Below, one piece after another: positions 47,745 to 57,072 of a stretch of 64,000 nt of DNA; the stretch's first letter is position 1, and the number at the start of each line of letters is the position of its first letter. Under the pieces are notes generated by a model, which was not told where the DNA came from, searched no databases, and saw only the letters and a program-made list of their open reading frames with translations. Source of the DNA: Chitinophagaceae bacterium (GTDB lineage Bacteria > Bacteroidota > Bacteroidia > Chitinophagales > Chitinophagaceae); the NCBI GenBank assembly GCA_019745155.1, contig JAIETM010000007.1:248001-312000 (forward strand), read 5' to 3'. The translations under genes were made by a program, and so were the position numbers.

Positions 47745-48656
47745 TTATTTATTCGATTTGCTATCTACAATCACAGGTGTTTTGCTATTGCCCATGATGA
47801 GCACTTTAGCATTCTGTGAGGTAGCAATTTCTTTCAAGGCCTTGATCTGCTCATACTCAATCTGCTTATCGGTTAAGCCTGTATTGATGATGCGCTGATA
47901 ATCTGCAATACCCTGCGCTTCTACACGCTTACGTTCAGCTTCTTGTTTTTCTTTCTGCAGTACGAATTCCATTTTTTGTGCTTCCTGTTCTGCTTTGATT
48001 TTTTCTTCGATAGATTTTTTCACGTTCTCAGGAAGGGTAATATTTCTTACCAGCAGTTGCTCCAGAATTAATCCACGCTTTTTAAAGTCTTCTTCAATGC
48101 TTCTGAAAATTCTTGTTTGAAACTGATCGCGTTTGTTGGAGTATAAATCAATAGCAGTATAATACACCGCATTATCACGAATCTTGGTTCTTGTTAATGG
48201 ACGTACAATTTTGTCTTTATAATCAAGACCGGTTTCACGAACAATTCTTGGCGCTTCAGAGCCGGTAACTCGATACAAAACTGTTAGGTCTATCACTACT
48301 TCCAAACCATCCGAAGTCAATACGCGAATAGCATCATCGCCAGATTGATTACCTTCATCATGTACACCACTCATAGTATAGTTCTGTGTTCTGATATCTA
48401 CAGATTTTACAGTTACTAGTGGGTTTACCAGATTTAAACCGCTGGTTAGTACTTCGTCTTTCACCTTACCAAAGATGGATTGCACACCGATTTCACCTGC
48501 ATCAATCTGTTTGATACAGGATGTGAGTACACCTAATATTATAATAACGAAAGAGCCAATGCGCAGGCCATTCGCCAGTTTGCGAAACTCTTCTCTCGTT
48601 TTAGAAATGGCACCTGCAACAATCAGTAACAGTATGCCCAAAATGATGAGTATCAT
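47745..48656 (-). CDS. Prohibitin/SPFH-domain (HflK/HflC-like) membrane protein
   Basis: 303 residues with two N-terminal hydrophobic segments (about 1-16 and 32-48). The second ends in LTSC, which could look like a lipobox but is internal. The SPFH domain (about 50-220) includes DAGEIGVQSIFGKV, TSDGLEVVIDLTVLYRV and RGLILEQLLVRNITLPE. A charged coiled coil follows (about 215-260, KAEQEAQKMEFVLQKEKQEAE). Family members form large ring-like membrane assemblies that organise proteases or lipid domains. No FtsH or NfeD gene is adjacent. The family is certain, the specific role unknown. Confidence 0.9.
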   Translation of the reverse strand: MILIILGILLLIVAGAISKTREEFRKLANGLRIGSFVIIILGVLTSCIKQIDAGEIGVQSIFGKVKDEVLTSGLNLVNPLVTVKSVDIRTQNYTMSGVHDEGNQSGDDAIRVLTSDGLEVVIDLTVLYRVTGSEAPRIVRETGLDYKDKIVRPLTRTKIRDNAVYYTAIDLYSNKRDQFQTRIFRSIEEDFKKRGLILEQLLVRNITLPENVKKSIEEKIKAEQEAQKMEFVLQKEKQEAERKRVEAQGIADYQRIINTGLTDKQIEYEQIKALKEIATSQNAKVLIMGNSKTPVIVDSKSNK

Positions 48657-48735
48657 ATATCAGTTGATTTAGTACAAGATTGGTAGCTGGTTTTGACAAA
48701 ATATTACATCAGCTGCTGTGATCGGAGACGATTAC

Positions 48736-49134
48736 CTACTGCCCCTTGATCTTTTTTAGCAAAAGGGTATAGTGGCCACTCAGATTACCGATACTTCTCG
48801 TCAACATCCATTTGCCCACCACAAAAAAATGATCTGCCGACAGGCGCTGTACTTTTTTGATATCAAAGCTTAGCTTGCCCATAGCGGCAGTATCGGGATA
48901 GCTTTTCTTGTAATTGTTTAATGTTTGTTGCCAGCCATACGTAAGGCCCGACTTACCTATAAACATCAAGCTATCGCTTTCCCAATAGCCTTTCATGAAA
49001 TTGGTTATGTCGCCCTGGTTCCATGCTTTGGTTTGGGCATCCAGTAAATTTCTGATGGTAGTCTCGTCGGCGTCTTTTTGTGCAAAAGCTGTTGTGCTGA
49101 TCAGCAGCGATGCATAGAGTATGGCTGATTTCAT
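48736..49134 (-). CDS. Exported DUF4440 (SnoaL/NTF2-like) protein
   Basis: 132 residues from ATG 49134, which begins a signal peptide (MKSAILYASLLISTTAFAQ). The mature part has the DUF4440 pattern: TIRNLLDAQTKAWNQGDITNF, YWESDSLMFIG, YGWQQTLNNYKKSYPD and FFVVGKWMLTR. The fold is a small cone-shaped barrel used as an enzyme or binding domain; the function here is unknown. The longer TTG-initiated frame (49155) would put residues before the signal peptide and is rejected. It follows mnmD by 17 bases. Confidence 0.8.
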   Translation of the reverse strand: MKSAILYASLLISTTAFAQKDADETTIRNLLDAQTKAWNQGDITNFMKGYWESDSLMFIGKSGLTYGWQQTLNNYKKSYPDTAAMGKLSFDIKKVQRLSADHFFVVGKWMLTRSIGNLSGHYTLLLKKIKGQ

Positions 49135-49151
49135 TCCCCAATGTACTGCAA

Positions 49152-49805
49152 TCAAGTCGTTTTATGGGCACGCACCATTTCTCTTTTACCGGGAGGACCG
49201 GGAATTTTTTTTACTGTCCAGCCGGCTGCTTGCATAGCGCGGCGTACATCCCCTTTGCTGCAATAGGTAACGAGTATGCCACCCGGTGCAGTCAGATGAT
49301 AGAGTTTTGCGAAAACGGCTTCAGTCCATAACTCGGGCTGGGCGCTAGGTGCAAATGCATCGTAGTAAATCAGGTCAATAGGTTCATTGATGCTGCACTT
49401 GTCTAGTGTAGTGTGAAGCTTATGCAGCGTGAAGTTGGAAGTAATGGCAGTAGGTTGATTCCATGCACTATTATGCAATTGTTGAAGCAGCGCTTGATTC
49501 GTGTAGTTTAAATTGGCTGATTCCGCTGTGTTCAATGGATAAGCTTCTGCGCTGTAATAACTAATCTTAATGGGTAATGTCTGTATGTATTCAGCAGTTA
49601 GTAAGGCATTCAAACCTGTACCAAAGCCCATTTCGAAAATGCAGATATGCTTAAGTCCCTGCTGTATCATCCACTCCAATCCCGCCTGAATGAACACATG
49701 ATTGCTTTCCTGCACAGCGCCATGTTTACTATGATAGGTTACCTGCATAGCAGGGATAGCAATGGTAGCATAGCCGTCTGCAGTTATCTGAACATGTCTT
49801 TCCAC
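49152..49805 (-). CDS. mnmD: tRNA U34 5-methylaminomethyl-2-thiouridine methyltransferase MnmD
   Basis: A 217-residue SAM-dependent methyltransferase corresponding to the N-terminal half of MnmC without the FAD oxidase half. Visible features are the opening ITADGYATIAIP, HSKHGAVQESNHVFIQAGL, the SAM-binding loop FEMGFGTGLNAL (about 57-68), the DAFAPSAQPELW catalytic segment (about 149-160) and TYCSKGDVRRAMQAAGW near the C-terminus. It methylates nm5s2U34 to mnm5s2U34 in tRNA. No ATG precedes the conserved N-terminus; the frame is closed by a stop at 49815-49817, so the GTG at 49805 is the likely start. It is divergent from the glycosylase gene by 26 bases. Confidence 0.88.
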   Translation of the reverse strand: MERHVQITADGYATIAIPAMQVTYHSKHGAVQESNHVFIQAGLEWMIQQGLKHICIFEMGFGTGLNALLTAEYIQTLPIKISYYSAEAYPLNTAESANLNYTNQALLQQLHNSAWNQPTAITSNFTLHKLHTTLDKCSINEPIDLIYYDAFAPSAQPELWTEAVFAKLYHLTAPGGILVTYCSKGDVRRAMQAAGWTVKKIPGPPGKREMVRAHKTT

Positions 49806-49831
49806 GCATGCAAATTACTTACCTTAACTAA

Positions 49832-50431
49832 ATGAGTTATGTATTGCATTTACAAAAAGATAAAAAGCTAGCCCCAATAGTAGGGGAAACAGTCTTTACC
49901 CTGAAACGTAGGAAAAATATTCCTGTTCGTTTGATGGCCAGCATCATGAGTCAGCAGTTAAGTACAAAAGTGGCTGCAGTGATTTATCAACGATTTTTGG
50001 ATTTGTATGGTGGTAAAGAGCCCAAGGCGGAAGCGGTATTGGCAACGCCTGATACTACATTACGCAGTATTGGTTTAAGTAATGCGAAAGTGCAGTATGT
50101 GAAGAATGTAGCTGCTTTTTGTTTGGAGCATGGTATAACTGATAGTAAGCTGAATAAGCTGGAAGACACTGCTGTGATTGAGTTGCTCACGCAGATTAAA
50201 GGAGTGGGTAGGTGGACGGTTGAAATGCTTTTGATGTTTAGTTTGGGAAGGGAAGATGTGTTTGCAGTGGATGATCTTGGTATTCAGCAGGCCATGATCA
50301 AGTGTTACAAATTGCAAACGGAAGACAGTAAGCAACTGAAGTTACAGATGCAGAAAATCGCGCTTAAGTGGTCTCCCTACAGAACTTATGCTTGCATGCA
50401 TTTATGGGCATGGAAGGATAAGGCTGTGTAA
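49832..50431 (+). CDS. DNA-3-methyladenine glycosylase II (AlkA-like, HhH-GPD)
   Basis: A 199-residue base-excision repair glycosylase. The HhH-GPD fold is recognisable from SIMSQQLSTKVAAVIYQRF, IGLSNAKVQYVKNVA, the helix-hairpin-helix IKGVGRWTVEMLLMF (about 123-137) and the catalytic Asp in VDDLGIQ (about 147). No iron-sulfur cysteine cluster is present, which places it with AlkA and not MutY/Nth. The length fits the short bacterial AlkA type lacking the N-terminal domain. It removes alkylated purines from DNA. It ends one base before the convergent response-regulator stop. Confidence 0.9.
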   Translation: MSYVLHLQKDKKLAPIVGETVFTLKRRKNIPVRLMASIMSQQLSTKVAAVIYQRFLDLYGGKEPKAEAVLATPDTTLRSIGLSNAKVQYVKNVAAFCLEHGITDSKLNKLEDTAVIELLTQIKGVGRWTVEMLLMFSLGREDVFAVDDLGIQQAMIKCYKLQTEDSKQLKLQMQKIALKWSPYRTYACMHLWAWKDKAV

Positions 50432-50432
50432 A

Positions 50433-50975
50433 TTATTTAAACAGTTTTTTAAAGAAGCTGCGCAATCCTGAAGTTTCTTTTGGTATCTCTGCTTGCTCAG
50501 GTTGTTCAGTAAAGTCGAGCTTTTTCCATTGTGATGGATCACCATTCTCCTTTACATATTGCTCCAACTCTCCTGCAAAGCATGGATCAGTATATATCTC
50601 GTTGGATGCTATTTTCTGAATAGCTTCTGTGATGCAATCACTCAAAGAACTTTTCCAGATAAATCCTTTGGCGCCGGCACGCATCATTCTGATCACATGA
50701 TTAAAATCGCTGGATACTGACATGCCAATGATTTTTGCATCTGAGATTTTCTTTGATAAGTAAGATGTTGTTGCAACCCCATCCATTTCGGGCATATGCA
50801 CATCCATAATAACAAAGGGCGAAAGTTCTTTTTGCGCCTCAACTGCTTCAATCAGTTGTTTACCATTTGATGCTTCGGCAATAACTCTGTAGCCCGGGAT
50901 ACTACTTAAGTAGTCGGCTAAAGAGGATCTGAATTTCTGGTGGTCGTCTGCAATAATCAGGTTTATCATACACAT
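50433..50975 (-). CDS. Receiver-domain-only response regulator with amphipathic C-terminal tail
   Basis: 180 residues; ATG at 50975 (or 50969, which removes two residues). The REC domain (about 1-125) has the acidic pair Asp10-Asp11 (IIADDHQKF), the phospho-acceptor Asp in VIMDVHMPEMDG (about 58), the Ser of MSVSSD and the conserved Lys in GFIWKSS (about 109). It resembles the NarL/LuxR class. Where a DNA-binding domain would follow, there is only a variable acidic linker and a short tail, SGLRSFFKKLFK, that could form a membrane-binding amphipathic helix. No histidine kinase is adjacent. It may act by protein contact instead of by binding DNA. Confidence 0.85.
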   Translation of the reverse strand: MCMINLIIADDHQKFRSSLADYLSSIPGYRVIAEASNGKQLIEAVEAQKELSPFVIMDVHMPEMDGVATTSYLSKKISDAKIIGMSVSSDFNHVIRMMRAGAKGFIWKSSLSDCITEAIQKIASNEIYTDPCFAGELEQYVKENGDPSQWKKLDFTEQPEQAEIPKETSGLRSFFKKLFK

Positions 50976-51040
50976 TGGTTTGTGTGCAGGCGAACATTGG
51001 GGGTACTATAAAGTTAAGGCTTTTTGATACTTAATAATTT

Positions 51041-53620
51041 TTAAACTGCATTTCTTGCGGCATTGATGATACCAAACATGCTTCTAGTGATCAGTTTTTC
51101 TATAACAGCTTGTTGATCAGCAGTGATGGATTTATCTTGGAGTAGTTGTAATGCATACTGTTGAATAGTTAAAAGGGGTAATACGATATTTTCCCGCATT
51201 TTGATAGAAGCATTACCTGCAGTATCATCTTCCATCAGTTGTTGCATGCCTGCTAGTTCTAATACCAGTTTTTCGGTAAGCGTGTATTCCTGTTCAATTT
51301 TTTTCCAGAACCCACCAAATTCAGGATCTTGCTGAATGTATTGTGTTGCTGGAAAATAGCATTTCAGCATGCTCATCATGCTGTTATTGATCAACGTTCT
51401 GAAGAATGGTGTGTTTTGGTAAGCTTCCTTTGCATGATCCCACAGACCGGCTTGTTTTAATTGCATCAGTGCTGTGCCTAGGCCATAAAAGCCAGGCACA
51501 TTCTGTTTCATCTGCGTCCAGCTTCCAACAAATGGAATGGCCCGAAGGTCTTCAAGTTGTAACAAGGCATTGTTTTTTCTTGAAGTAGGCCGACTGGCGA
51601 TATTGGTTTTGCCATAAAATAGAATCGGACTGAACTTCTGCAAATAGGATAAAAACTGAGGATCTTCCTTGAGTGCACAATAGGCTTCGTAACTAATCTG
51701 ACTCATTTTATTCAAGATTTCTCTATCCTGAATGCTGATCTGCTGTTTGCCTGCAAGAATCTTATTACCTAGCCCTGCACTTAATAGTTGTTCAATATTG
51801 TATCTGGCAGAAGCATTGGTGCCAAAGTTCGATGTGATGGTTTGCCCCTGTATCGTAAGTTGAATTTCTTCATTTTCTATTTCACTGCTCAATGATGCAT
51901 AGAACTGATGCGTTCTACCTCCACCTCTGGATGGCGGACCGCCTCGGCCATCAAAAAACTTGGTAATGATTTGGTGTTTTCTGGATATAGCTGTCAATAC
52001 TTCTTTAGCAGTATTGATGCTCCAGTTCGCTTGTAGATAGCCGCCATCTTTTGTGCCATCGCTAAAGCCTAGCATTATTGTTTGATGCAGGTTTCTGTAT
52101 TGTACGTGGGCTAAATAGGCTGGTGTTGTATACAATTGCTCCATAATTTGTGCCGACTGCGCCAAATCACCGATGGTTTCAAACAGTGGCACAATGTCTA
52201 CCTCCATTTGCTTGTCAGCAAAGCCAGCCATTCGGAATAAAGCCAGTACTTCGATTACATGCAAGGCGGACTGGCAATTACTAATGATGTAGCGATGGCA
52301 ACCGGCTGAACCATTTAAGCGTTGAATTTCTTTGATGGCATAGATACTTTCGAGTGTATCTCTGGAAAGTTTATCCTGAATGATGCTTGGGTCAATTACC
52401 GTATTAATTGCAGTTAAGCAATGTATTTTTTCTGTTTCAGTAAGTTTGTCATAGTCGGGTGGTAATAACGCGGGTAAGCCATTAACTATTAGAGCTTCAT
52501 GAATAGCTTGAATTGTTTTTTGATGCACGCGGCTATCCTGTCTGATATCCAGAGCAGCAAAATGGGTTCCAAATATTTTTATTTTATGAATAAGCTTGTC
52601 CAGATGAATTTTGAATAGCCCGAAATGCTTGGTTGTAAGTATGCTGCTGATGATGTTGAGCTTATCTAGTAAATAAGCTTTCGTTATTTGTGTGCCCTCT
52701 GAAGCATGAAACACATTTTCGTAAAGGTCATTCTCAAGTTGCGTAATATGCAAGTCTATTTCTGAGAAGGTGAGTCTTCGCTTCAATTTCCTAATATCGC
52801 GGTAGTAGCAAACCATAATGGCTCTTCTCAATGCTTCTGCTACCTGTAAAGTTGTTTTTGCATCAACAAATGGATTACCATCTCTATCGCCACCAGGCCA
52901 AAAGCCTAATTCTATGAAAGGATTGTCTTCTTCGTATTGACCATCGAATATATCTGTGACAATTTGGGTATAGATATCTCCGCAAGCATGGTAAAAGATA
53001 TTTTCTAAATACCACATGAGGTTGATGGCTTCGTCGTATGGCGTTGGTTGTTTCTTATTGAAGAAGGGTGTTATGCCTAACTGTTGAATATACTCTCCAA
53101 TCGTTTGAAAATTGTTTTTTGCAATCGCTTCACCCAAATCGTGAATGATGCCCAATACATTGGCTGGATAGAATTGCGTGGGGTGCGCTGTCAATACAAT
53201 TCTTACGCGAAACTTTTTCAGTCTGTTTCTGAGGCTATCTTCTTTCTTCAGAAACTTCACCTGCTGTATCAGGTTCTTGATACTGCCATCACCGGATACA
53301 TTGTTTACACTCGTAAATGCTGCATCTTCTATCGCATCAAATAGCACCACTTGGCGCTCGATATACTGTACGAACTTAAAAAGAGAATCAAGTTTTTCTT
53401 GTAGTGTATTCAGCTTGGTTTGCGTTGCAAAAAAATGGTTGATGATGTCAGCAGGTGATTTTGCAGACTCATAACCTGATTGGCATTGCTGTAACAGTAA
53501 TGGTAACAATGTACCTGCGTTGGCAACGCCTGAATAAGGGAGAGCAGAGAAGAGGCTATTGTAGATAATATACTTCTCCGCTACCTGCTTCTGAAAAGCA
53601 GTAATAGAAGTGGTTGGCAT
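51041..53620 (-). CDS. ppc: Phosphoenolpyruvate carboxylase (divergent Bacteroidota type)
   Basis: 859 residues, close to the usual 850-950. Catalytic landmarks are LTAHPTQ (about 143-149, His essential in the E. coli enzyme), GFSDGTKDGG (about 518-527, carrying the active-site Lys) and FFDGRGGPPSRGGGRTHQF (about 553-571), the glycine-rich loop, where classical enzymes have FHGRGG; here Asp replaces that His. GFWPGGDRDGNPFVDA and the C-terminal MFGIINAARNAV, ending near the conserved RN, also fit. It carboxylates PEP to oxaloacetate to replenish the TCA cycle. It is transcribed leftward and separated from the peptidase gene by a palindromic terminator. Confidence 0.93.
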   Translation of the reverse strand: MPTTSITAFQKQVAEKYIIYNSLFSALPYSGVANAGTLLPLLLQQCQSGYESAKSPADIINHFFATQTKLNTLQEKLDSLFKFVQYIERQVVLFDAIEDAAFTSVNNVSGDGSIKNLIQQVKFLKKEDSLRNRLKKFRVRIVLTAHPTQFYPANVLGIIHDLGEAIAKNNFQTIGEYIQQLGITPFFNKKQPTPYDEAINLMWYLENIFYHACGDIYTQIVTDIFDGQYEEDNPFIELGFWPGGDRDGNPFVDAKTTLQVAEALRRAIMVCYYRDIRKLKRRLTFSEIDLHITQLENDLYENVFHASEGTQITKAYLLDKLNIISSILTTKHFGLFKIHLDKLIHKIKIFGTHFAALDIRQDSRVHQKTIQAIHEALIVNGLPALLPPDYDKLTETEKIHCLTAINTVIDPSIIQDKLSRDTLESIYAIKEIQRLNGSAGCHRYIISNCQSALHVIEVLALFRMAGFADKQMEVDIVPLFETIGDLAQSAQIMEQLYTTPAYLAHVQYRNLHQTIMLGFSDGTKDGGYLQANWSINTAKEVLTAISRKHQIITKFFDGRGGPPSRGGGRTHQFYASLSSEIENEEIQLTIQGQTITSNFGTNASARYNIEQLLSAGLGNKILAGKQQISIQDREILNKMSQISYEAYCALKEDPQFLSYLQKFSPILFYGKTNIASRPTSRKNNALLQLEDLRAIPFVGSWTQMKQNVPGFYGLGTALMQLKQAGLWDHAKEAYQNTPFFRTLINNSMMSMLKCYFPATQYIQQDPEFGGFWKKIEQEYTLTEKLVLELAGMQQLMEDDTAGNASIKMRENIVLPLLTIQQYALQLLQDKSITADQQAVIEKLITRSMFGIINAARNAV

Positions 53621-53668
53621 AAAATGATTGCTTGCTTCCTAAAATACGCATTATTTAAGTGTAGGAAT

Positions 53669-53701
53669 AAAAAAAGCTGCTACGATTCGTAGCAGCTTTT
53701 T
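53669..53701. terminator. Terminator downstream of the S46 peptidase gene
   Basis: A perfect 14-15-base inverted repeat (AAAAGCTGCTACGA and its complement, single-base loop). The A run upstream serves as the T tract on the minus strand for the gene ending at 53721. Confidence 0.88.
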
Positions 53702-53720
53702 GCGTAATGTATAGACAATT

Positions 53721-55883
53721 TTATCTCACAAGCTTGAGTTCATCTACAATATGTTTAGCACCACCCAGTTTTTCAATACACCAAAGTACATAGCGAACGT
53801 CCACACAAATGGTACGGTTCAGGTCTTTGTCGAAAGCCAGTTTATGGCTCAGTGCTTCATAATTGCCATCAAATGCCAAACCTAAGAGGTTACCGTTAGC
53901 GTCTATAACAGGGCTACCAGAGTTACCGCCGGTAATATCATTGGTGGTAATAAAGCTTACGACTACGTCTTTGTATACTGGATCAGCATACTGGCCATAG
54001 TCTTTATTCTTCCAGAGATCAATGAATTTTGCAGGTAGATCAAATTCATAGTCGCCTGGCTTGTACTTTGCCATTACACCATTCATGGTGCAGACAAAAT
54101 CATACTTCACAGCATCTCTTGGCTGGTAGCTCTTGATATTACCATAAGAAATACGCATGGTGAAATTGGCATCGGGATACATCATTTTTACTTTGTCTGG
54201 ATTCATTTCCATGATGCCCTTCATATACAATCTGCCCAGATCGTTATTCTTGGCAGAGAAAGCCGCAAATTTTGCAGCATACTTGTTGTTGAAATTTTTG
54301 ATAAATGCACTTACTACCTTATATGCAGGGTCATTCATCAAAGCATCCAAATTGGGTTTGGCCATGAAGGCTGCCCATTTGCTGTTATCTGTCATCATGC
54401 TATTGCTGAATACATCGGCAGCAAAAGCTTTATAAGGGCTTGCTTCAATGCTGTTAAACTGTTTGAATAGATTATCGTAGAAGCCTTCAGGATGTTGGCT
54501 CTTGTCGATATCACTGTAGAACATCATCACCGCTGCTGCAAGGATATTTTGGTCGGCTTTCAGGTTGTTATTCGCCAGATAATTCTTTCTGCCTGCATCA
54601 GCAGCTTTTACCATACGCTCTACTTCTTCTGGCTTATAATCTTTGCGTTTCAGTAATGCTTCAAGATTTTGCCATGCTGCAGCAGCGCCAATGAGTCTGC
54701 ATCCGGTAATACCTTCAATCATGTATTGTCTGTGGGCAGCATAAGGGCGCCATTCCTGATAGTTCTTTTCATAATCGGCGAAAATATTTTCATATTCGGG
54801 TTTGCCCTTGGCCCAGCTGATGAATGCAGCTTCTGCTTTTTGTTTCTCACCATAAGTGTCAAACTTTAGCAACTGCTTGGTTTCACCATCATAAAACTTC
54901 CAATAGTTGGCAATGCTGGCATATTCAGAAGCGAGTTGCAATTTGGTAGCTTCACTTTTCTTCATTTCCTCAAACATGTATTTGAGGCGCATATCGCGCA
55001 GCTTTACCAATGTTGGGTTGTTGATATCTGTACTCAGCTTTACACCAAAAGAGGTTTCATAACGGTTGGTGCTACCAGGGTAACCAAAGATCATCGAGTA
55101 ATCACCATCCTTGAATCCCTTGATGCTAACTGGAAGAAAATGCTTTGGCTTGAAGGGCACATTGTCTGCGTTATAGTTAGCGGGTTTACCATCCTTACTC
55201 ATATACACACGGAATACAGAGAAATCGCCGGTATGTCTGGGCCATTCCCAGTTGTCGGTATCACCGCCAAACTTACCAATGCTTTCTGGAGGTGTACCTA
55301 CCAGACGAACATCCTTATAAACATCATACACAAAAAGGAAGTACTGATTGCCCTTGAACATGCTTGCTACAACAGCATTCTTAAATTCGTCACCACCGGT
55401 TGCTGCTTTCACCAGTTCAGCAGTGATGGCCTGCAGTTTTTGTCCGCGTTCAGCACCATTTGCATTACCCAATGCAGGAAGTACTTTATCGGTAACGTCT
55501 TCAATTCTATTCAGGAAGCTTACGCTCAGATTTTTAGAAGCAATCTCTTTGGTTTTATCACTGGCCCAGAAACCATCACGCAGGTAATTGGCTTCAACAG
55601 TTGATGCGGCTGCAATAGCACCATAACCGCAGTGGTGATTGGTAAAGAGTAAACCTTGGTCACTCACAATCTCACCGGTACAACCACCACCGAAAATAAC
55701 GATGGCATCCTTGATAGAAGCTTTGTTGATACTGTACAATTGCTCAGGCTTCAGCTTCAGACCTCTCTTCAGCATGTCTTTATACACTTGATCGCCCAGC
55801 AAGAGGGGCAGCCACATACCTTCATCAGCATAGCTGCGGAAAAGCGTTAGCACGAATACAAACGAAACCAATAGTTTTTTCAT
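53721..55883 (-). CDS. S46 family dipeptidyl-peptidase (DPP7/DPP11 type, DPP7-like specificity residue)
   Basis: 720 residues from ATG 55883, giving MKKLLVSFVFVLTLFRSYA as signal peptide; the longer frame to 55937 is not preferred. The mature N-terminus DEGMWLPLLLG is typical of S46. The catalytic His lies in FTNHHCGYGA (about 82), the Ser in GNSGSPVIDANG (about 652), and the chymotrypsin fold is interrupted by the helical domain characteristic of the family. Eighteen residues after the Ser, in LAFDGNYEA, stands Gly; Arg at this place gives DPP11 its preference for acidic P1 residues, so hydrophobic P1 (DPP7-like) is expected. It acts in the periplasm, releasing dipeptides from peptides for uptake. 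Confidence 0.93.
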   Translation of the reverse strand: MKKLLVSFVFVLTLFRSYADEGMWLPLLLGDQVYKDMLKRGLKLKPEQLYSINKASIKDAIVIFGGGCTGEIVSDQGLLFTNHHCGYGAIAAASTVEANYLRDGFWASDKTKEIASKNLSVSFLNRIEDVTDKVLPALGNANGAERGQKLQAITAELVKAATGGDEFKNAVVASMFKGNQYFLFVYDVYKDVRLVGTPPESIGKFGGDTDNWEWPRHTGDFSVFRVYMSKDGKPANYNADNVPFKPKHFLPVSIKGFKDGDYSMIFGYPGSTNRYETSFGVKLSTDINNPTLVKLRDMRLKYMFEEMKKSEATKLQLASEYASIANYWKFYDGETKQLLKFDTYGEKQKAEAAFISWAKGKPEYENIFADYEKNYQEWRPYAAHRQYMIEGITGCRLIGAAAAWQNLEALLKRKDYKPEEVERMVKAADAGRKNYLANNNLKADQNILAAAVMMFYSDIDKSQHPEGFYDNLFKQFNSIEASPYKAFAADVFSNSMMTDNSKWAAFMAKPNLDALMNDPAYKVVSAFIKNFNNKYAAKFAAFSAKNNDLGRLYMKGIMEMNPDKVKMMYPDANFTMRISYGNIKSYQPRDAVKYDFVCTMNGVMAKYKPGDYEFDLPAKFIDLWKNKDYGQYADPVYKDVVVSFITTNDITGGNSGSPVIDANGNLLGLAFDGNYEALSHKLAFDKDLNRTICVDVRYVLWCIEKLGGAKHIVDELKLVR

Positions 55884-56000
55884 ATCGCAAATTTTATGAG
55901 GAACAAACCTACAGATTAAGCTGCTACAAAAAGCCAACCAAAGTCATGAAAAATAGCCACTTTTTATAGCTGTTCAGGGCTTATGGCTTACATTTAAACT

Positions 56001-57062
56001 ATGAGTCTCCGATTGACTAGTGCATGGTTGCTGACTGCCATGCTGCTATTGGCATCTGCCTGTAAAAAAAGCAATAACCAGCCTACGCCACCCAGTGGTG
56101 GTGGTAATACCACCATAAGCGCACCTCCCTCTTTGGGATTTTATGTGGTGGGTTATTTTCCTTCATACAGAGATCCTGCTGCAGTACCTGATCAGAAATT
56201 CCGGATGTGCAATGTGATCAACTACGCGTTTGGGAGTATTACGCTGAGTGGATCGCTGTCCATAGCATCACCGGGAACATTCAGTTCCGTTATTTCAAAA
56301 GCTAAGGCCAATGCAGCAAAGATTTTCTTAAGTATATCCGGTAATGCAGCCGATTTTAAAAATATGGCTTCCGGTGCATCCGGGCGTAACAGTTTTGTGC
56401 GTGAGATTATGCAGGCATTAAGGACGTATCAATTAGATGGAGTGGATATTGATTGGGAATATCCCAGAACCGATGATGGTACAGATCTAACCTACACTGC
56501 TTTCATGAAAGAACTCAGTGATAGTTGTCATACCAATGCACGTTACTACCTGAGCACAGCCATCACATCCGGTAAGTATGCCGGTGCGGTAAGGGATGCT
56601 ATTCGTAATGAATTGTGGACAGGTGGTTATGTTGACTTCTTCAATATCATGGCCTATGATGATTTCAGTACAACGCTTGCTTATAAACATCATAGTGATC
56701 TTGCTTTGGCGCAGACTTCTATCAATTACTGGGTTACAACAAGGGGTATGCCGGCTAATAAAGCTGTTTTAGGTATTCCTGCCTATGGCAGACCTAGTGG
56801 TATTACGCAAACAGGAACGGTATTGTCTTATTCAGCCATACTGGCGCAGGGTGGTAGCCCCTTGTCTGATTCAGCAAGGGTGAGTGTTACAGGTTTCAGT
56901 AATTACATGATCTATTATAACGGTACAGTTACGGCTAAACGCAAAGCCATGCTGGCCAAAACACATGCTAGCGGTGTGATGTTATGGGAAAAAGGACAGG
57001 ATGTGCACGATGCTTCGTCTGTTTTGAAAGCAATTTGTGATACCTTAGGAAGAACTTATTAA
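56001..57062 (+). CDS. Glycoside hydrolase family 18 lipoprotein (chitinase-like)
   Basis: 353 residues with a lipobox (LASAC, Cys21), a low-complexity Pro/Gly/Thr linker (about 25-42) and one GH18 TIM barrel. The barrel opens [11 protein letters not shown]. The catalytic DxxDxDxE motif is [11 protein letters not shown] (about 145-155) with the proton-donor Glu present. FNIMAYDDF is the conserved Tyr-Asp segment, and the end is [10 protein letters not shown]. It hydrolyses beta-1,4 GlcNAc linkages in chitin or glycoproteins at the cell surface. No chitin-binding module or T9SS domain is attached. Endo-beta-N-acetylglucosaminidase activity is an alternative. Confidence 0.92.
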   Translation: MSLRLTSAWLLTAMLLLASACKKSNNQPTPPSGGGNTTISAPPSLGFYVVGYFPSYRDPAAVPDQKFRMCNVINYAFGSITLSGSLSIASPGTFSSVISKAKANAAKIFLSISGNAADFKNMASGASGRNSFVREIMQALRTYQLDGVDIDWEYPRTDDGTDLTYTAFMKELSDSCHTNARYYLSTAITSGKYAGAVRDAIRNELWTGGYVDFFNIMAYDDFSTTLAYKHHSDLALAQTSINYWVTTRGMPANKAVLGIPAYGRPSGITQTGTVLSYSAILAQGGSPLSDSARVSVTGFSNYMIYYNGTVTAKRKAMLAKTHASGVMLWEKGQDVHDASSVLKAICDTLGRTY

Positions 57063-57072
57063 AATCAGTCAT

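Noticed and set aside
54936-55604. A 222-codon open frame on the plus strand over the S46 peptidase gene
   Set aside because: It is antisense to a full-length enzyme with intact catalytic residues and has no independent support.
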